From: Alloacidobacterium dinghuense
Lineage (GTDB): Bacteria; Acidobacteriota; Terriglobia; Terriglobales; Acidobacteriaceae
Assembly: GCF_014274465.1 (NCBI RefSeq)
Contig: NZ_CP060394.1
Location: forward strand, 3,224,001-3,288,000
Direction: 5' to 3'
DNA length: 64,000 nucleotides
Position numbers and translations under genes: made by a program. A model generated the notes under the pieces. That model saw nothing but the letters and a program-made list of their open reading frames with translations, ran no database searches and was not told the origin of the DNA. Shown one piece after another: positions 16,516 to 24,394 of this stretch (position 1 is the stretch's first letter; every line of letters starts with the position of its first letter).

Positions 16516-17715
16516 ATGGCTAGCAATCACGGTGTCGTTTACCTCGGTCCGAATCGTGTCGAAGTGCAATCCATCGACTACCCGAAATTCGAAAATCCAG
16601 CGGGAAAAAAGATTGAACATGCAGTGATCCTGAAGGTCGTATCAACCAATATCTGCGGCTCGGACCAGCACATGGTGCGTGGTCGCACGACTGCACCCAA
16701 AGGGCTTGTGCTTGGTCACGAAATCACTGGTGAGGTGGTCGAAAAAGGCAAAGACGTCGAGTATCTCGAGATTGGCGACCTGGTGACCGTCCCCTTCAAT
16801 GTAGCTTGTGGCCGCTGCCGGACATGTAGAGAAGAACAAACCGGAGTCTGCCTCAATGTCAATCCAAGCCGAGCTGGCGGCGCGTATGGTTATGTCGATA
16901 TGGGCGGCTGGGTCGGCGGACAGGCAGAATATGTCATGGTTCCTTATGCGGATTTCAATTTGATCAAGTTCCCTGACAAGGCGCAGGCTCTTGAAAAGAT
17001 CCGCGATCTGACCATGCTTTCCGATATTCTCCCTACTGGCTTTCACGGTGCGGTCACTGCGGGTGTCGGAGTTGGTTCTACCGTATATATCGCGGGAGCA
17101 GGTCCCGTTGGATTAGCAGCTGCGGCTTCTGCCCAAATCCTCGGCGCCGCAGCAGTATTGATCGGAGATATGAATCAGGAACGCCTCGCGCATGCGAAGT
17201 CGGTTGGTTTCGAGCCGATCGATCTCAGCAAGAATGCTAAGCTGGAGGACTTGATTGAAGACGTGTTGGGAGTACCCGAAGTCGATGCCTCAATCGATGC
17301 TGTCGGTTTTGAGGCAAAGGGACATGGAGCACAACACACGGTTGAAGCCCCGGCCATAGTGCTCAATTCACTAATGTCGATCACGCGCGCCGCAGGCGGT
17401 ATTGGTATTCCTGGGCTTTATGTCACCGAAGACCCGGGCTCCAAAGATCAGGCGGCACAAAATGGCTCCCTGAGCATGCGATTCGGTTTGGGATGGGCAA
17501 AGTCTCATCGCTTCTACACCGGACAGACACCCGTACTCAAGTACAACCGCGCTCTCATGCAGGCGATTCTCTACGATCGGCTGCCGATTGCGAAAATCGT
17601 CAACGCTACGGTCATTTCCTTGAACGATGCGCCACAAGGTTACAAGGACTTCGATTCAGGGGTAGCGAAGAAGTTCATCCTCGATCCGCACGGATTGCTC
17701 AAGAAAACTGCCTGA
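16516..17715 (+). CDS. fdhA: Glutathione-independent formaldehyde dehydrogenase
   Basis: This is a 399-residue zinc-dependent medium-chain dehydrogenase of the Pseudomonas putida FdhA/formaldehyde dismutase type, which oxidises formaldehyde to formate without glutathione. Catalytic zinc ligands are C47 and H68-E69 (GHEITGEV). The structural zinc loop has C98, C101, C104 and C112. The Rossmann motif GAGPVG lies near 195. Members of this family keep NAD bound. An AAGGAG site lies 9 bases upstream. It follows the SDR by about 100 bases on the same strand, so the pair may oxidise an alcohol and the aldehyde it gives, though the SDR carries an export signal and this protein does not. Confidence 0.9.
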   Translation: MASNHGVVYLGPNRVEVQSIDYPKFENPAGKKIEHAVILKVVSTNICGSDQHMVRGRTTAPKGLVLGHEITGEVVEKGKDVEYLEIGDLVTVPFNVACGRCRTCREEQTGVCLNVNPSRAGGAYGYVDMGGWVGGQAEYVMVPYADFNLIKFPDKAQALEKIRDLTMLSDILPTGFHGAVTAGVGVGSTVYIAGAGPVGLAAAASAQILGAAAVLIGDMNQERLAHAKSVGFEPIDLSKNAKLEDLIEDVLGVPEVDASIDAVGFEAKGHGAQHTVEAPAIVLNSLMSITRAAGGIGIPGLYVTEDPGSKDQAAQNGSLSMRFGLGWAKSHRFYTGQTPVLKYNRALMQAILYDRLPIAKIVNATVISLNDAPQGYKDFDSGVAKKFILDPHGLLKKTA

Positions 17716-17868
17716 TCTCAGGTAAGGTACAAACTGCCAGAGAGCAAATAGAACAAGGCAGAGCCACTTCGTGAAGTGGTTCTGCATCTGGACGAAACAT
17801 TCGCAAGTCGGACACTAAACTCCGCAAGTACGCAGGCTAGCAACCGAACGTTTCTCGGGACAACAACC

Positions 17869-18582
17869 ATGCAAAATATAACTCGCAGATCATTTGTATC
17901 GACCGCGACTGCTGGCATCGCAGCGCTCGGTGCATTTGGAAGCATCTCCAGAGAAGCTGAGGCACAACTCGTATGGAAAGCTGAAGACTGGAAGCTTGCC
18001 GAGTTTGAAAAGCTGGTGAAAGATCCAGCCCGCATTAAACAGATGTTTGATGTCATCCAGATCGGCGATGGGAAGTTTCTGAACAATGTTAAGAATTCGC
18101 TCAACGGCCTGCGCTTTGGTTTCAATATTCCAGAACATCAAATCAAAATCGTTGCCGCACTGCATGGTCCTGCGAACATGCTCAACTATGACGATTTCAT
18201 CTGGGAAAAGTATGAAATCGGCGCGTGGTTGAAGGTGACCGATCCGGTAACGGACAAACCCGCGATAAGAAACCCCTTCTACAAAACTACTCTGAATACC
18301 AAAAACGATGCCCCAAGCAGTGTGAATGATAAGAACTCCCTTTATCAGGACACGAGCATCGAGACCCTGCAATCTAGGGGGGTACAGTTCCTCAGTTGCC
18401 ATACTGCATTGGAAGAACAGGCGCGCGTCTTGACGAAACGAAACAACTGGTCAAAGGATCCGGAGGAGATCGTTCATGAGATACTGGCGCATACCGTTCC
18501 AGGGGTTCTTGTTGTTGCATCGATGGGCTCCGCCATTGCCCTGTTGCAGGCCGAAGGCAAGTACACCTATATCACGTTATAA
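17869..18582 (+). CDS. Tat-exported DsrE-like protein
   Basis: This is a 237-residue protein with a Tat signal at the N-terminus (ITRRSFVSTATAGIAALGAF, about residues 4-23) and a predicted cut after AEA near 34. The mature part resembles the DsrE/DsrF-like fold: KIVAALHGPANMLNY in the middle and GVQFLSCHTALEEQA with a conserved Cys late in the chain. Such proteins bind or relay sulfur or small ligands, but exported long forms have no assigned function. I chose the ATG at 17869 because it gives a proper Tat signal; longer frames start at 17776. It lies 150 bases after fdhA. Confidence 0.65.
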   Translation: MQNITRRSFVSTATAGIAALGAFGSISREAEAQLVWKAEDWKLAEFEKLVKDPARIKQMFDVIQIGDGKFLNNVKNSLNGLRFGFNIPEHQIKIVAALHGPANMLNYDDFIWEKYEIGAWLKVTDPVTDKPAIRNPFYKTTLNTKNDAPSSVNDKNSLYQDTSIETLQSRGVQFLSCHTALEEQARVLTKRNNWSKDPEEIVHEILAHTVPGVLVVASMGSAIALLQAEGKYTYITL

Positions 18583-19113
18583 AGCAGTGTAAGCTTCGCG
18601 ACGAAGCAGTTTCGGAAATCGCTGTTCCCTCTCTCGGCGATCGCAGGTACAACCATCTCATCCACACTATGCCGCGTCTTCACTTCGCCCGGGCAAAGTT
18701 ACTAGATGGGTTAAATGTCTTGAAGATGGACTCTATACCCGGCGTAGTGGTTTGAAGATCTACAGCTCCAGAATCAGCATCTGGTCGCCAAGGTTGTTTC
18801 CTTCCATCGAACTGCTTGTCAACAACAAACCTCGATCATCCACCACAGGTTCACCTGCAGGTTCTTTTCATCGTAAGTGGCGAGGCCACCCCGGCTGAAT
18901 TTTAGGATCGCAATTTCGAGCAAAAGACAAGGCTGAAAAGAGAAAGCGCGATATAGAACGTGCGATGCACTGAAAGGGATCTGAAGCAAAAGTCACTGAC
19001 CCAAGGATTCGGAACTCCATCGAAGCTGAGAATGTTCGTAGGAACAGCTACTGGACTCCAAAGCATTTCGCGGTTGCAATGATAGGGATAGTACTCGTGA
19101 GACGAGGAATGAA
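18583..19113. other. Intergenic stretch without a recognisable gene
   Basis: I see no convincing coding sequence in these 531 bases on either strand. The - strand frame at 18902-19180 (92 codons) has no ribosome site, recognisable family or coding-like composition. Given the truncated LysR gene that follows, this may be degraded sequence from lost genes. No clear terminator hairpin follows the DsrE-like gene. Confidence 0.5.
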
Positions 19114-19314
19114 GTGGAATTAAAGCATTTGAAATCGTTCGTTTCCGTAGCATCTCAGTTAAGCTTTGTGCGCGCTGCAAACCAGCTTCATATCTCGCAA
19201 CCTTCTCTGAGTGGTCAGGTCCAGAAACTTGAAGAGGAGCTCGGTGCGGGAAATAGCTCGCCTCTTGTCAATCACTTCGTCTCCGTCGCGCGTAATCTTT
19301 GCAAGAAGATTTGA
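19114..19314 (+). pseudogene. LysR-type regulator remnant (N-terminal HTH only)
   Basis: The 66-codon frame starts at GTG and reads like the DNA-binding end of a LysR regulator: ELKHLKSFVSVASQLSFVRA, then AANQLHISQPSLSGQVQKLE. Homology stops at EELGAG near residue 46, where families continue with LF.R and the long effector domain. The last 20 codons do not match. It is most likely a gene broken by a deletion, once divergent or adjacent to the oxalate decarboxylase-type gene. Confidence 0.7.
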
Positions 19315-19371
19315 AGCCGCCATACATCAGTGCAATGTCGACTCGTCGATAAAGATCTAGTAATAAGAAAT

Positions 19372-19413
19372 GCTAATTACTGAATACACATAATACGATG
19401 AAGCTAATTACTG
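19372..19413. promoter_or_regulatory. Direct repeat GCTAATTACTG upstream of bicupin gene
   Basis: The 11-mer GCTAATTACTG occurs at 19372-19382 and again at 19403-19413, exactly 31 bases apart (three helical turns). It lies about 90 bases before the bicupin start, in AT-rich DNA. This spacing suits two subunits of a regulator, perhaps the lost LysR protein or another factor. Confidence 0.35.
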
Positions 19414-19503
19414 CTCGGCCCTATCCATTCATTCAGATAGAGCATGAGAGTGCGATAGCCTCGATCAGCACTTCACCATTGGAACAGCCAGGGAGAAAGA
19501 GCA

Positions 19504-20772
19504 ATGAACGACCAGAATGATAAGAGACCGTTTGCCGACGGGGTATCTCGGCGCAGTTTCGTGAGTGTCGGATCAGCTGCGCTGGCAACCGCTGCGCTAT
19601 CAGGTTTGGCAGCGAACGCCCAGCAGCGCGAGGACACAACCCGAGCAGAGGGCGATCACTCGTCAAGCGATCCGGGCCCCGAAAACAAGCTTTTGCTCGG
19701 GCTCAACCCTAACAGCAACACGCCTCCACCCACCGACCACGGCGATATTGGGCCGATCTGGTATTCCTTTGATCTCGCGCGCAAGCGTGTAGAAGAGGGC
19801 GGCTGGACCCATCAGGTAACACAGCGAGAGCTTCCGCCCTCCAGAGACCTTGCTGGTGTGAATATGCGGCTTACATCCGGAAGTTTCCGCGAGTTGCACT
19901 GGCATACTGCTGACGAGTGGGCCATCATGGAGTATGGGAACGCTCGCGTCACGGTGATGAACCCCGATGGAACCATGTTCATCGATGATGTAAGTGAAGG
20001 GGACCTTTGGTTCTTCCCGGCAGGCTACCCCCATTCCATTCAGGGACTCGGACCCGACGGGTGCCAGTTTCTATTGGTATTTGATCAAGGCATGTTTTCG
20101 GAAGACAATACCTTTCTAATCTCTGAGTTCGTTGCGCATGTTCCACCAGAGGTTCTGAAAAAGAATTCCCGCCTTTCATCGAGTGATATCGCGAAGCTCC
20201 CCAAGGAACAGCTTTATATCTTCTCTGCGAGCCTGCCCCGTTCTCTCGCTGCCGACCGGGCAGCCATTGGAGGAAGCAGCATCGCTGCGCCTCAGCAGTA
20301 CACCTTCAAGATGGGATCGATGCCGCCGACCGTGCAGAGTGCTGGCGGTGAGGTCCGCATTGTGGACTCGAGCAACTTCCCAGTCAGCACCAGTGTCGCG
20401 GCTGCCCTGGTCAAATTAAAGCCCGGAGCAATGCGCGAGTTGCACTGGCATCCCAACGCGGCGGAGTGGCAGTTCTGGCTCGCAGGCAAAGCTCGCATGA
20501 CGATCGTGATGCCTGAAGGACGAGCGCGGACAATGGACTTCAACGCAAACGATGTTGGTTATGTTCCCCCTGTCGCAGGCCACTACATCGAGAACATTGG
20601 CAACACAGATGTTGTCTTTCTCGAAATGTTCAAGTCGCCGCACTTCGTGGACTTCTCATTGAACAACTGGATCGGTCGTATGCCTCCGGAAATGGCGGCC
20701 GCTCACTTGAATCTCGATGAGTCGGCTCTTAAGAAGATTCCTAGGGAGAAGCAGCCCATCATCGCCGGGTAA
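19504..20772 (+). CDS. oxdC: Tat-exported bicupin, oxalate decarboxylase family
   Basis: This is a 422-residue protein with a Tat signal (VSRRSFVSVGSAALATAAL, residues 14-32) and two cupin domains like OxdC, which splits oxalate to formate and CO2 with Mn. Cupin 1 metal ligands are H132, H134, E138 and H177; cupin 2 ligands are H314, H316, E321 and H360. The mobile lid reads SEDNT (199-203), keeping the Glu (E200) needed for decarboxylase chemistry. Both metal sites are complete. AAGAGCAATG at the start gives a weak ribosome site. Export suggests action on oxalate from plant litter or fungi outside the cytoplasm. The substrate is inferred from the family. Confidence 0.85.
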   Translation: MNDQNDKRPFADGVSRRSFVSVGSAALATAALSGLAANAQQREDTTRAEGDHSSSDPGPENKLLLGLNPNSNTPPPTDHGDIGPIWYSFDLARKRVEEGGWTHQVTQRELPPSRDLAGVNMRLTSGSFRELHWHTADEWAIMEYGNARVTVMNPDGTMFIDDVSEGDLWFFPAGYPHSIQGLGPDGCQFLLVFDQGMFSEDNTFLISEFVAHVPPEVLKKNSRLSSSDIAKLPKEQLYIFSASLPRSLAADRAAIGGSSIAAPQQYTFKMGSMPPTVQSAGGEVRIVDSSNFPVSTSVAAALVKLKPGAMRELHWHPNAAEWQFWLAGKARMTIVMPEGRARTMDFNANDVGYVPPVAGHYIENIGNTDVVFLEMFKSPHFVDFSLNNWIGRMPPEMAAAHLNLDESALKKIPREKQPIIAG

Positions 20773-20830
20773 TCCCTCTCGCATTCTCTACCTGGAATGC
20801 AACAAGAGGTGTCGACCCGCCGTCGGCACT

Positions 20831-20862
20831 CACGAATATTCGTGAATTTCCGAATATTCATG
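20831..20862. promoter_or_regulatory. Palindrome pair around GAATATTC
   Basis: CACGAATATTCGTG (20831-20844) is a perfect palindrome. A second, imperfect copy, CCGAATATTCATG, ends at 20862, centred 20 bases further on. The pair lies 60-90 bases after the bicupin stop, upstream of the STAS-like remnant. It resembles two dimer sites on one DNA face. The binding protein is unknown. Confidence 0.35.
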
Positions 20863-21001
20863 TGCGCCGCGGGGCCGGTAAGCGATTGATACTGCAGCAC
20901 AATCCTTTTGGCCCCTCGCTTGCACTTTACGATGGCAAGATTTCGCCTCGGCCGATCAGAACACCGCAGGCCTAATTTGAGGCGGACTCGTTGCCAATGT
21001 C

Positions 21002-21241
21002 ATGTGGAAGATTCAGACCATTTCTGAGAGCCAGGCTGCTGTGACGTTTTCCTCAGCGGCAGGCTCCGCGTCGAGCCGGGTGGATGGGTTGCGGGCCCTG
21101 CTGGATGCAGAAACGCGGAAGATCACCTTCGACATGAAAGGTGGATTCGAGTTGGCGAATTGTCCGCCCTATATCGAAGCGGGGATTGCGAAGGCACGTG
21201 CCTCACGATCCAGGAACAAACCTTCAATACGCAACAAATAG
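21002..21241 (+). pseudogene. STAS-like protein with internal deletion
   Basis: This is a 79-codon frame. MWKIQTISESQAAVTF and DGLRALLDAETRKITFDMKG resemble the start of a small STAS-like protein family, and ELANCPPYIEAGIAKAR resembles its end. The segment between them, normally about 20 residues with the LVDxDAVRFL core, is missing, so the STAS fold cannot be complete. I read it as a deleted copy, though a very short functional variant cannot be excluded. The match is from memory of the family pattern. Confidence 0.42.
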
Positions 21242-21356
21242 GAGACTGCAGAGATGGGCACACCTACTTTATCGGATCCAGTTTGGCCGGCGAATGCATT
21301 GGAGCTGTCAAGGCTACTGAGGAGCAAATCAAACGTGAATGTCAGCGGAGGATGCT

Positions 21357-21611
21357 ATGCGTTCTGAACTCGTCTTTGGTGCAATGGCACACATTTCCAA
21401 CCAATTTCTGCTTACGAAGCTGGCCGCGAAGGCAACTCGCAAATTGCATCGACCCAATACTCGCATCCAGGAGACGATGAACGCCGTACTTGTACGCTTC
21501 AGTCGTGCGAACCCCGTGGCCGGAGAACAACCTGCCACCCGGTTGCAGGTGGTTTCTTCCGTTGCCGAAGTCCCGTCAAACGGCACGCATTTAAAGCAGT
21601 CCGTTGCTTGA
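21357..21611 (+). CDS. Small RNA polymerase omega-like protein
   Basis: This is an 84-residue protein with a strong CGGAGG site 5 bases before the ATG; an earlier ATG at 21339 lacks one. The sequence MRSELVFGAMAHISNQFLL, followed by AAKATRKLH, resembles the omega/Rpb6 pattern (N-F-L-L, then A-A-K-x-x-R-x-L). Proteins like this occur in acidobacteria, sometimes annotated as omega. The tail after residue 55 looks disordered. It lies about 95 bases before the sigma-like gene on the same strand. It could be an extra omega-like subunit rather than the main one; the assignment is tentative. Confidence 0.5.
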   Translation: MRSELVFGAMAHISNQFLLTKLAAKATRKLHRPNTRIQETMNAVLVRFSRANPVAGEQPATRLQVVSSVAEVPSNGTHLKQSVA

Positions 21612-21705
21612 ACTGAGCCACAGTCATGGCTCTGCTTTCTCGCAACCTTCCTGATTCAAAGCACTCGGCTCACTTGACAGAGAGTCAGGCGCGAAAGAGG
21701 TAAAT

Positions 21706-22218
21706 ATGCTCACGACATCGCACTTTGTTGACCAAAGCGTTGCACCATACGCAACCGTAACTGACTTCTGCAAGATCTTCACAGACGAGATGTCCAGTCT
21801 GTACCTGCTCTCGCTCTTGCTAACCGGCGACAATGACAAAGCTGAACTATGTTTTCTCCGCGCATTGGAAGAGTGCGTAGACGAGGGCGGTGTCTTGAGA
21901 GAGTGTACGCGGTCATGGGCGCGGCGGGTGATCATCAGGCATGCAATCCAACTGGTCATGCCGATTCCAGGACCCACGAACAGCTTTTCATTCATCGGCG
22001 TCGAAGGAATTGCAAAGCCAGGAGAGGACAGTCATTTTGGCGCAATTCGCGCACTCGGCGTATTCGAGCGTTTTGTCTACGTTATGACGATCCTCGAAGG
22101 CTGGCCCGAGCAGGAGTGCGCGCTTCGTCTTAGATGCGCGCGCCACGATGTCATGATGGCTCGCGTGCTTGCGCTCAACTGTGTCGCAAGTGCCGATGCT
22201 GGTTTTGCTGTTTCATAA
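21706..22218 (+). CDS. Sigma-70-like small protein (acidobacterial type)
   Basis: This is a 170-residue protein with GAAAGAGG about 6 bases before the start. The first half has SSLYLLSLLLTGDNDKAELC, reminiscent of sigma factor region 2 in ECF proteins. The end has FERFVYVMTILEGWPEQECA followed by a helix-turn-helix-like segment, as in sigma region 4. It is shorter and more divergent than a normal ECF sigma factor. Such proteins are common in acidobacteria and unstudied. Together with the omega-like gene it may form a transcription-related pair. Confidence 0.55.
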   Translation: MLTTSHFVDQSVAPYATVTDFCKIFTDEMSSLYLLSLLLTGDNDKAELCFLRALEECVDEGGVLRECTRSWARRVIIRHAIQLVMPIPGPTNSFSFIGVEGIAKPGEDSHFGAIRALGVFERFVYVMTILEGWPEQECALRLRCARHDVMMARVLALNCVASADAGFAVS

Positions 22219-22229
22219 TGACCAACACC

Positions 22230-22248
22230 GTAATGCACAGTGCATTAC
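22230..22248. promoter_or_regulatory. Perfect 19-bp palindrome before cupin gene
   Basis: GTAATGCACAGTGCATTAC has two perfect 9-base arms around one central base. It lies 11 bases after the sigma-like stop and 50 bases before the cupin start. With no loop it cannot be a usual terminator, so it is a good candidate operator for the cupin gene. Confidence 0.55.
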
Positions 22249-22298
22249 TTAACCGCGGAGCACTTTGACGGTCCCGCTTTTAATAATTGAGGAATGGC

Positions 22299-22769
22299 AT
22301 GACTAGGGAATTAAAGCGTTCGCATCAACATAATCCTTCTTCTTCCATAACCGTTGTACATCCGACCGAACTAAGCGCCCAAACGCAGCAGACGTCAGGG
22401 TCGCTGAGAATGTCGGCAATCTCAGCTGTGCAAGGCGTCGTCTCCTCGATGTGGGCCGGACTGTTTTTGGTGGAACCCTCCGCAAAAACAGGCATTCACC
22501 ATCATGGCGAGCAGGAGACGATCGTCTATGTACTGGAGGGCGAAGCCCTTGTTCGCTGGGGAGATCGTGGGAAACAGTCAGTTACGGTCAGAGCTGGCGA
22601 CTTCCTGCACGTGCCAAGTTGGCTGCCCCATCAGGAACTGAACCCTTCAGACGATCATCCTTTCCGGTGGATAGTCGTTCGAAGTACGCCGGACCCAATC
22701 GTCGTCAATCTTCCTGATGACTTTTGGACCAAAGATCCGGAAACATCTGGAACTTTCGAGTCAACGTAA
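22299..22769 (+). CDS. Single-domain cupin protein
   Basis: This is a 156-residue cupin with no signal peptide. The metal motif GIHHHGEQETIVYVLEGEA (about residues 67-85) gives His, His and Glu ligands, and the second motif (GDFLHVPSWLPHQELNP) gives the last His. Such small cupins include quercetin dioxygenase-like and sensor-type proteins, so its substrate is open. The ATG at 22299 follows TGAGGAATGGC. The upstream palindrome suggests its own regulation. Confidence 0.8.
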   Translation: MTRELKRSHQHNPSSSITVVHPTELSAQTQQTSGSLRMSAISAVQGVVSSMWAGLFLVEPSAKTGIHHHGEQETIVYVLEGEALVRWGDRGKQSVTVRAGDFLHVPSWLPHQELNPSDDHPFRWIVVRSTPDPIVVNLPDDFWTKDPETSGTFEST

Positions 22770-22796
22770 CACACAGTCTATTGACTTAATCAAAGG

Positions 22797-22822
22797 TGAA
22801 ACCGTGAAGCCTTCACGTTTCA
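22797..22822. other. Imperfect inverted repeat between cupin and AraC genes
   Basis: TGAAACCGTGAAG pairs with CTTCACGTTTCA with a one-base bulge, about 27 bases after the cupin stop. There is no T-run after it, so it may be an operator (for the AraC protein) rather than a terminator. Nothing else is recognisable in the 22770-23043 gap. Confidence 0.3.
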
Positions 22823-23043
22823 TAGGCTCTGAGGTAATTGCCGCGCTGATAGCCACGATATGATTCCGGCGGCATCGCGCGCAAAGAGAAACATCAGCTG
22901 ACGCCATATCCATATATAGATGGATGGCTCAGTAGACAAAGACCTGCACTTCCAAAGGATCAACTTTTGCAGTGTAATTCGCTGTTCTGCCTAAAGGGAC
23001 CTGAGCTGACCGAATCTTTCTGCCAAAGATATTGAGGTTACAA

Positions 23044-23925
23044 ATGTCTGAGCACGTAAATGCATCAAAACATATCCTTACAGGACTAGCGCACCCTCTG
23101 CCTGAAAATCATGCGTGGCATGAACTCTCCGACTATAGTGTTTACTGCGCGGAACAGCCGACTACTCTTTGGCGCGAACACAGTCATACTTGCACGCAAA
23201 TCATGGTCGGTTTCGACCCGGCCTATATTCGTGCAGAGTGGCGCGGTGTTATCGGAAACGTTCAGCATCGAGAGCTCAGTGGTGACTGCATTTCAATTAT
23301 CCCCCCTGGTGTCGCGCATACTACTTTTTGGAATCGCCGCGCAAATCTGTTGAACCTCTATGTAAACGACGAGTTTTTTCATAGGGCCGCGCAGGACTCG
23401 CTTGGTGACAGGGTGCCACAACTCTCCCCTGCATTCTTGGTGCGCGACCCTTTCATCGTCGAGATGGCAAAAGTCCTTCATCGTGAATCTAAATTGGGCA
23501 CCATGTCCAAGTTGTTAATCGGGTCGATCGCTAATGTGATTGCGGTTCACTTGTATCGAACATATGGTCCCAAATCCGCTACAGGTCCCGCATACGTAGG
23601 CGGTCTTGGGCCAACGCGTGAGAGAAGAGTGCGCTCATATATCGAGGAAAATCTCGATAGATCTCTTGGACTTGAGGACCTTGCTGACATTGCAGGAGTC
23701 AGTCCCAACTACTTTGTATCTCTTTTTCGCCAGTCAGTCGGTATGACCCCGCACAGATTTGTCTTGCAGCGACGAATCGCGCATGCACGCAAACTACTAG
23801 CGAATCTAAGTTTGTCACTTGTAGCAATTGCATTTCGCTGTGGATTCGCAGACCAAAGCCAGTTCACGACTACATTCCGAAAATTTGTAGGCTTGACACC
23901 CGGCCAGTATAGAAGATGCCTTTAG
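23044..23925 (+). CDS. AraC-family transcriptional regulator
   Basis: This is a 293-residue regulator. The N-terminal ~150 residues are cupin-like (ligand binding; REHSHTCTQIMVGF near 44-57). The C-terminal ~100 residues hold the two-helix-turn-helix AraC domain: RSYIEENLDRSLGLEDLAD, GVSPNYFVSLFRQSVGMTP and the final CGFADQSQFTTTFRKFVGLT. GAGGT lies 6 bases before the ATG. It follows the cupin gene on the same strand, and likely targets are the cupin gene or the nearby oxidoreductases. The ligand is unknown. Confidence 0.88.
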   Translation: MSEHVNASKHILTGLAHPLPENHAWHELSDYSVYCAEQPTTLWREHSHTCTQIMVGFDPAYIRAEWRGVIGNVQHRELSGDCISIIPPGVAHTTFWNRRANLLNLYVNDEFFHRAAQDSLGDRVPQLSPAFLVRDPFIVEMAKVLHRESKLGTMSKLLIGSIANVIAVHLYRTYGPKSATGPAYVGGLGPTRERRVRSYIEENLDRSLGLEDLADIAGVSPNYFVSLFRQSVGMTPHRFVLQRRIAHARKLLANLSLSLVAIAFRCGFADQSQFTTTFRKFVGLTPGQYRRCL

Positions 23926-23943
23926 CCGGAGACATTCCAGACA

Positions 23944-24394
23944 CTAGCCTTCCTGGCGTTATGGATCATGGGCGAGCCGTTCAGCTTCATGGCATTCCTC
24001 GGTGTCGCTGGTGGGTGTCATCGTCAGTCATTCTATCGTCCTCTTCGACTACATTGAGGAACGCCACATTGCAGGGGACGATTTCGAGAACGAACTCATC
24101 GACGTAGCCATTCTCCGGCTTCACCCAGTGCTCATCACTGTTTTCGCAACGGCGCTTGCGCTCTTTCCTCTCGCGCTGCACGGCGGGCCGCTATGGAAGC
24201 CTCTATGCTACGCGCAAATAGGCGGTCTGCTCATCGCAACCGTCGTCACCAAGCTTCATGTGCCGGTCATGTACGCGATCTTCTTTCTCGGCCTTAAGAT
24301 ACTGGAGTGGGGTATAGTCGAGGAGCCTACTCCTTCACAGCCATCAAGTCTTCCTAATCATCAACCGTACGTATCAGCGAGTCATCCCGAATGA
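23944..24394 (+). pseudogene. RND efflux pump remnant (C-terminal, frameshifted)
   Basis: The segment reads like the last membrane helices of an AcrB/CusA-type pump. AFLALWIMGEPFSFMAFLGV is in one frame up to about 24007, then SLVGVIVSHSIVLFDYIEER in another frame, so a small deletion or frameshift separates them. The stretch then continues with LHPVLITVFATALALFPLAL and ends at 24394. All upstream domains are missing. It is a dead fragment. Its last four bases overlap the HtrA gene start. Confidence 0.75.

Noticed and set aside
18902-19180. - strand frame of 92 codons in the gap before the LysR remnant
   Set aside because: No ribosome site, no family match, unusual composition; more likely chance.
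22797-22822. Rho-independent terminator after the cupin gene
   Set aside because: The stem has a bulge and no T-run follows, so it was left as an inverted repeat only.
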